Assembly: GCA_028278405.1 (NCBI GenBank)
Contig: JANQEK010000002.1
Location: 1 to 64,000, forward strand
Direction of reading: 5' to 3'
Source: Nitrospinaceae bacterium
GTDB lineage: Bacteria; Nitrospinota; Nitrospinia; Nitrospinales; Nitrospinaceae
Length of the DNA: 64,000 nt
The notes under the pieces were generated by a model. The model saw only the letters and a list, made by a program, of their open reading frames with translations, was not told where the DNA came from and searched no databases. Positions 59,681 to 64,000 of the stretch are shown here, one piece after another; within the stretch, counting starts at the first letter, position 1, and the number at the start of each line of letters is the position of its first letter. The position numbers and the translations under genes were made by a program.

Positions 59681-60027
59681 AAAATATTTTTCCCGAAACG
59701 CCAAAACTTTTTCCCTTTGGGCTATTCCTAACATAGTTTTTCCAAAAACAATCCTTCGACTGTATGAATAATTGCAATACTTAACTTTTTTTTAACGCCA
59801 AATCGCACTCCCAGCAATCGCTACTTCCCGTAAAATTTTTTAAAACCTTTCTAATTCCCCTCACTATTTTTTTATTGCAAGCAACGGTCCACTAATTGCA
59901 TTCCAATTCAGCTTTAAGAGTTTGCCGGAACTCGTGAGTCTGGATTCATTCCGATCCATCCTCATCTGGATTACAAGCCGAAATCTTTCTGAATGGACTT
60001 AAAAGATAAGATAAAGGGGGAATTAAA
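59681..60027. other. Intergenic stretch, no gene seen
   Basis: 347 AT-rich bp with T-tracts (about 59785 and 59865) between the EpsI-fusion gene and the di-haem protein. No clear hairpin terminator or promoter pair; AAGGGGG lies just before the next ATG as its ribosome site. Confidence 0.45.
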
Positions 60028-61641
60028 ATGAAGCACATGGGAAATGCGAAAAAAACTTTAAGAATTGTTTTGCTGGGCTGGGTGACATTGTTGCTATTTT
60101 CCACCACGGTTCATGCCCAGTTGACTGACCAGACACAGACACCCAACGTCGCAGGACGCGGAATTGCATTGTCTTTGGAGCAGCAAATTGGTGATGGACA
60201 GGGAGATATTTCCACTCCTAATACCTCCCATTATATTATCAAGCGCGATCCTGCCCGCGCTATCCGCCGGGGAAGACAAATTTTTCAAAGAAAATTCACC
60301 CAGGCTCAAGGTCAGGGGCCCCGAACCAATGATGGGATTGGAGGGGCCATCGGCGATGCCGATAACATAGCGACCAACGCCGGCCTGGGAGCAGGTCTGG
60401 CGGATTCGTGTGCCCAATGCCACGGATTGCCCCGGGGTAGCGCCGGATTCGGTGGCGATGTGGTGACCCGCCCGGACGGAAGGAATGCCCCTCATCTGTT
60501 CGGCTTGGGTCTGCAGGAGCAACTCGCCGACGAAATCACCAAAGACCTTCGGTCCATTCGGGATCAGGCGGTGAGCAAAGCGGCCGCCTCCCAAACCAAC
60601 GTGACTCGCAGGTTAGTCAGCAAAAGAATCCGGTTCGGAAGAATTACCGCCCATCCAGATGGAACGGTGGATACTTCTCGAGTGGAGGGAGTTGATCCCG
60701 ATCTCCGTGTCCGGCCTTTTTTCGCCCAGGGAGGAACCATTTCCATGCGCGAATTTATTGTCGGGGCATTCAGCGCGGAAATGGGAATGCAATCCCCGGA
60801 TCCCTGTCTGGTTACCGCTTCCAACGGCGGGCTTTGTGTGACGCCTTCAGGCATGGTGCTGGACGGAAGTAAGGACAACATTGAAGCACCTCCGGTAACC
60901 ACTGCAGCTGAAGACGGAGATAACGATGGCGTGGTCAATGAAATTGATCCGGCAATCGTCGATTTTATGGAATTTTATTTGCTCAATTACTTCAAACCGG
61001 GAACCGGAAAGCAAAACCAGGAAACCCGAAGAGGTCTTCAGCATATGAAGAAAATCGGTTGCACACAATGCCACCAGCAAAATCTGGAGATTGAAATCGA
61101 TCGTCGGGTGGCCGATGTGAATACGGTGTTCAATCCCAAGCAAGGACATTTCAACCGGTTGTTTGCCACAGCGGAAACAAGGTTTGTCCCTGTAGACGAC
61201 GGCGACCCTCTGCCTCAATTGGTGCCGGAAGGAAAATCATTCCTTGTCCGCAACATTTTTACCGATTTCAAACGACATGATCTGGGACCCAACTTCCACG
61301 AAATCAACTACGACGGAACGCCTCAGATGGAATTCGTAACTGAGCCGCTCTGGGGGGTGGGGTCCACCGCACCCTACGGTCATGACGGGCGAAGCATCAA
61401 TTTGATGGAGGTGATCCTGCGGCATGGCGGAGAAGCCCGGGAATCACGAAACAGATTTAACAGGCTTCCCCGAAGACACAAAAGCGAGATTATCGCGTTT
61501 TTGGAAAGCCTCATTCTGTTTCCACCCGACAGCACCGCCTCAACCTTGAATCCGGGAGATCCGGCCACCATCGGGTTCCCGCAGTTCGGTCACGGCAGTA
61601 TCAACTTGGGAGAGTTGTTTCAAACTCCCGGACCGGAATAA
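60028..61641 (+). CDS. Di-haem cytochrome c oxidoreductase (DUF1111 / di-haem peroxidase-like)
   Basis: 537 aa, exported (signal LLGWVTLLLFSTTVHA, cleavage about residue 30). Two c-type haem sites: C128-A-Q-C131-H132 and C345-T-Q-C348-H349. The C-terminal part has the DUF1111 pattern TEPLWGVGSTAPYGHDGRSINLMEVILRHGGEA (about 445-478, in pieces) and the closing FLESLILFP. Such periplasmic proteins are related to MauG/cytochrome c peroxidase and transfer or accept electrons; the substrate is unknown for most. A Ca-binding-like EDGDNDGVVNEIDP loop lies about 291-304. It stands alone, with a hairpin after it. Confidence 0.85.
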   Translation: MKHMGNAKKTLRIVLLGWVTLLLFSTTVHAQLTDQTQTPNVAGRGIALSLEQQIGDGQGDISTPNTSHYIIKRDPARAIRRGRQIFQRKFTQAQGQGPRTNDGIGGAIGDADNIATNAGLGAGLADSCAQCHGLPRGSAGFGGDVVTRPDGRNAPHLFGLGLQEQLADEITKDLRSIRDQAVSKAAASQTNVTRRLVSKRIRFGRITAHPDGTVDTSRVEGVDPDLRVRPFFAQGGTISMREFIVGAFSAEMGMQSPDPCLVTASNGGLCVTPSGMVLDGSKDNIEAPPVTTAAEDGDNDGVVNEIDPAIVDFMEFYLLNYFKPGTGKQNQETRRGLQHMKKIGCTQCHQQNLEIEIDRRVADVNTVFNPKQGHFNRLFATAETRFVPVDDGDPLPQLVPEGKSFLVRNIFTDFKRHDLGPNFHEINYDGTPQMEFVTEPLWGVGSTAPYGHDGRSINLMEVILRHGGEARESRNRFNRLPRRHKSEIIAFLESLILFPPDSTASTLNPGDPATIGFPQFGHGSINLGELFQTPGPE

Positions 61642-61674
61642 GAATTCAAGGTTAAACACAACTGCTTGATCAAA

Positions 61675-61707
61675 GTCCGGACTCTGGAAATAATCCCGAG
61701 TCCGGAC
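61675..61707 (+). terminator. Hairpin after the di-haem oxidoreductase
   Basis: Perfect 10-bp inverted repeat GTCCGGACTC ... GAGTCCGGAC with a 13-nt loop, 33 bp after the stop. The T-tract after it is poor (CATTTG), so it may end transcription weakly or protect the mRNA 3' end. Confidence 0.55.
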
Positions 61708-61980
61708 CATTTGCTGTCAAGGAACTCCGAATGGGCAGACAGCTCCCAAACATACCGAGGGCCATTATCAATAACCATTTAGTTGTATCGTTTGCACCTG
61801 CAAAAACCTAGATTCTCATCACTTCTTGCCTGAAAATTTAGTGGAATTTTTTCATTCCTGTCCCCATCTTTAATAGTAAGGAGATTGTCGACGGCTTGTT
61901 TAATCGAGCTTTGAAAAGCGACATTTAATAAAATCCCCCTCCTGTCTTGAAATTCTGTCTGGTATGGGACAGGAGAGTGT
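61708..61980. other. Intergenic leader before the oxidoreductase genes
   Basis: Non-coding stretch between the hairpin and the 2-oxoacid oxidoreductase genes; it should contain their promoter. No convincing -35/-10 pair. The AAGGAGG at 61981-61987 just after it is the ribosome site of the next gene. Confidence 0.45.
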
Positions 61981-61990
61981 AAGGAGGGCG

Positions 61991-62908
61991 ATGATGCTGC
62001 GAATACGGTTACATGGCCGTGGCGGACAGGGTATAAAAACCGCCAGCCAGATTCTGGGAACGGCCGCGTTTTTGAGCGGTTACCAGGCACAGGATTTTCC
62101 TTTGTATGGAGCTGAGCGCAGAGGAGCTCCTATTATTGCGTTTTCCCGTATCAATTCCGACCCAATCCTTGAACGCGGACCAATACTCCTCCCTGACCTA
62201 TTATTGATTGCAGACGAAACGCTTCTGGAAGATGCCCAGGCCGCACCTCTCTGCGGCTCAGACTCCGAAACGGTAGTGTTTGTCAACTCCGCGAAAACTC
62301 CTGAAAATCTTAAGGAAAAATTCTCTCTGCCTTCTTTGCCTGTGACATGCAAACTCACCGAATTGTGCCTGAAGCATCTCAAAAACGGTATGTTGCGGAG
62401 CACTGCACTGGCTGCTGCCGGAGTTCGTTTGACGGGTTTGATCCCCTTTGAAAACCTGATGGAATCGGTGGAAATCGAATTGGAGGCTATGGGTATCACC
62501 GGTCAACCTCTTAAGAACAACCTTGAGCTGGCTCAAGAAATATTCGAGAAGTTGAATCCCCGAACTATTAAAGATCGGGAAGAACGCCCTTTGTCACCCA
62601 CCAAGTTGATGATCATGGAGCAAAGAGATGTAAAGGACGCGGCTCCTTTCATAACCGCCACCGGGAACATGGCCCAGAGAAAAACGGGGAATTGGCGAAT
62701 CCATCGTCCGGAAATCGATTACGGTGAATGCAACCATTGCATGATCTGCTATGCCCGTTGCCCGGAAGGTGTGATCACCATGGATACGGAGGGCAAACCC
62801 GTTATTGATTACGATCACTGCAAAGGATGTATGATTTGCGCACAAGAATGCCCCAAGCACTCAATTAAAACTCTGTGGGAGATGGATCATGAACTCGAAC
62901 CTCAATAA
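61991..62908 (+). CDS. 2-oxoacid:ferredoxin oxidoreductase, fused gamma and delta (ferredoxin) subunits
   Basis: About 305 aa. The gamma domain fills about 1-180 (LHGRGGQGIKTASQIL, YGAERRGAPIIAFSRI). After a linker of about 50 residues comes a two-cluster ferredoxin: CNHCMICYARCP and CKGCMICAQECP, each C-x2-C-x2-C-x3-C-P, for two [4Fe-4S] clusters. I chose ATG 61991 because AAGGAGG is just upstream; the ATG at 61964 has none. Such enzymes interconvert acyl-CoA plus CO2 and 2-oxoacids with ferredoxin, in the reductive TCA cycle or pyruvate synthesis. The alpha gene overlaps by 20 bp. Pyruvate versus 2-oxoglutarate cannot be decided here. Confidence 0.88.
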   Translation: MMLRIRLHGRGGQGIKTASQILGTAAFLSGYQAQDFPLYGAERRGAPIIAFSRINSDPILERGPILLPDLLLIADETLLEDAQAAPLCGSDSETVVFVNSAKTPENLKEKFSLPSLPVTCKLTELCLKHLKNGMLRSTALAAAGVRLTGLIPFENLMESVEIELEAMGITGQPLKNNLELAQEIFEKLNPRTIKDREERPLSPTKLMIMEQRDVKDAAPFITATGNMAQRKTGNWRIHRPEIDYGECNHCMICYARCPEGVITMDTEGKPVIDYDHCKGCMICAQECPKHSIKTLWEMDHELEPQ

Positions 62909-64000
62909 AAAGAGAATGCTGACGGGCAACAAGGCCGCCGCATGGGGAGCCCGGCTGGCGGGGATCGAATACGTTCCGGCATTTCCCATTACGCCGCAGA
63001 CGGAAATTGTGGAAACGTTGTCGCAATGGTTCGCCGATGATACCCTGCGCGGCAAGCTCACCAATATGGATTCCGAACACTCCATGTTCATGGCCGCAGG
63101 AGCCGCAGCAGCGACCGGCGTTCGCGTTTTCACTGCGTCCTCCAGCCAGGGAATTCTCCATGGTCTGGAGAGCATTTACACTGTTGCAGGATGGCGGGTA
63201 CCATTCGTGATGGTCAATGTATCCAGAGCCCTGGCAACACCCATAACCCTGGAACCAGACCACAACGACGTCATGGCTACCCGGGACTGTGGACTCATTC
63301 AGCTGCATGCGGAAACCTGTCAGGAAGTTTTAGATTTTGTTCTAATGGGATACAAAATCGCCGAGCATCCATTGGTGTCCATACCGGTTCTGGTGAACCT
63401 GGACGGATTTGTGCTGTCCTTCAGCCGGGAACCGGTCGTAATTCCTGACAAGAAAGCGGCACTGGAATTTCTCCCACCCATCAAACCAGCGCAACCGGTT
63501 TTTCGAGCGTCGAAGCCGATGGCACGCGCGTCGGCAGTGTTCGGTGGAGGCACCTATACTTATTTCAGGATTCAGCAGGACTTGGCCGTCCGACAGGCAG
63601 AGACCGTTTTCAATGAAACCGCTCAGGAATTTGCCGAACGGTTCGGTCGCACCTATAAACCGATTGAGCAGTTTCAAATGAACGACGCTGAGATTGCTTT
63701 TGTGATGAGTAATTCCTTCGCCACCAAGGGGAAATCTGCCGTATTGAAGCTGCGCCGACAGGGAATCAAGGCGGGACTTGTGAAACTTTGCATGTTCAGG
63801 CCTTTCCCGCGCAAAGCGATGGCACAGGCCCTATCCGGATGCCAAAAAGTCGCGGTAATCGACCAGAATCTAGCGCCGGGCATGGGAGGCATCACTTATC
63901 CGGAAATTGTTACGGCCTTGTATGGTCAAAAAAACCGTCCGGGGAAAATCCTCTCGGTAATTGGTGGATTGGGCGGCAAAGATATAAGAGAAGATGATTT
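62889..64000 (+). CDS. 2-oxoacid:ferredoxin oxidoreductase alpha subunit (3' partial)
   Basis: Reading from the ATG at 62889, the frame stays open for 370 codons to the window edge. It begins MNSNLNKKRMLTGNKAAAWG and continues with YVPAFPITPQTEIVE, the PorA pyrimidine-domain hallmark, TASSSQGILHGLE (about 93-105), VNVSRALATP and LEPDHNDVMA. Domain II then starts about residue 245 (AFVMSNSFATKGKSAVLKLR) and includes AVIDQNLAPGMGG. PorA-type alpha subunits are about 390 aa, so only some 20 residues should be missing. It overlaps the fused gamma-delta gene by 20 bp. The beta (TPP-binding) subunit is expected just beyond the edge. Confidence 0.9.
   Translation, partial: MNSNLNKKRMLTGNKAAAWGARLAGIEYVPAFPITPQTEIVETLSQWFADDTLRGKLTNMDSEHSMFMAAGAAAATGVRVFTASSSQGILHGLESIYTVAGWRVPFVMVNVSRALATPITLEPDHNDVMATRDCGLIQLHAETCQEVLDFVLMGYKIAEHPLVSIPVLVNLDGFVLSFSREPVVIPDKKAALEFLPPIKPAQPVFRASKPMARASAVFGGGTYTYFRIQQDLAVRQAETVFNETAQEFAERFGRTYKPIEQFQMNDAEIAFVMSNSFATKGKSAVLKLRRQGIKAGLVKLCMFRPFPRKAMAQALSGCQKVAVIDQNLAPGMGGITYPEIVTALYGQKNRPGKILSVIGGLGGKDIREDD

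Noticed and set aside
1-64000. Mobile elements, CRISPR arrays, tRNA or rRNA genes
   Set aside because: No transposase or integrase motifs, no regular spaced repeats, no tRNA or rRNA signatures recognised.

Overview
The window looks like a contiguous chromosomal piece of a Gram-negative chemolithoautotroph of moderate GC. The mixture of a DabA-type inorganic-carbon uptake locus, a reductive-TCA-type 2-oxoacid:ferredoxin oxidoreductase, exosortase sorting and a type II secretion system suggests a Nitrospinota-like organism. That assignment is inference: no rRNA or nitrite-oxidation gene is present to prove it. I see no tRNA, rRNA, CRISPR array, insertion sequence or prophage.

Layout. (1) 1-10.6 kb, + strand: dabA (5' end cut off), then a Mrp-type cation/proton antiporter set (E, F, G, fused MbhD/E-like, B, C, D), a NuoL-like subunit with a 27-residue tandem repeat at its C-terminus, and a NuoM-like subunit. 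This reads as an ion-gradient-driven bicarbonate/CO2 uptake machine. (2) 10.7-23.7 kb, all - strand: a signalling island with a REC-GAF-PAS histidine kinase, an NtrC-type sigma-54 activator, a CheA kinase that carries a truncated haemoglobin domain, a Cache/four-PAS hybrid kinase whose third PAS has FixL-type haem residues, a REC-histidine kinase, a small unknown protein and a lone receiver. No chemoreceptor, CheR, CheB or flagellar gene is nearby, so the island probably senses O2 or NO rather than running flagella. (3) 24.4-27.8 kb, - strand: a three-gene unknown envelope set (secreted protein, coiled-coil polytopic membrane protein, VWA lipoprotein) closed by a clear terminator. (4) 27.9-40.5 kb, + strand: a type II secretion operon in the order C-E-F-G-H-I-J-K-L-M-D with the secretin last, followed by a TPR lipoprotein.

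(5) 40.5-47.3 kb: a ferritin-like di-iron protein divergent from a TetR regulator with a visible promoter and two identical palindromic operators, then a GH94-like phosphorylase translationally coupled to a large sodium:solute symporter. (6) 47.8-59.7 kb, + strand: a polysaccharide and surface-sorting locus with a receiver, HEAT-repeat membrane protein, processive GT2 synthase, glycoside-hydrolase-like exported protein and TPR/beta-barrel export protein. These are followed by an exported protein, two small paralogous proteins with a PTVSELP C-terminal sorting tail, an exosortase with Ser where the catalytic Cys should be, and an EpsI domain fused to a predicted alpha/alpha-barrel domain. (7) 60.0-64.0 kb, + strand: a di-haem DUF1111-type oxidoreductase, then gamma-delta fused and alpha subunits of a 2-oxoacid:ferredoxin oxidoreductase, the last running off the window.

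The strongest candidates for something new are the globin-containing CheA with its neighbouring haem-PAS kinase, and the compact exosortase module with a Cys-to-Ser active site, duplicated dedicated substrates and overlapping genes.
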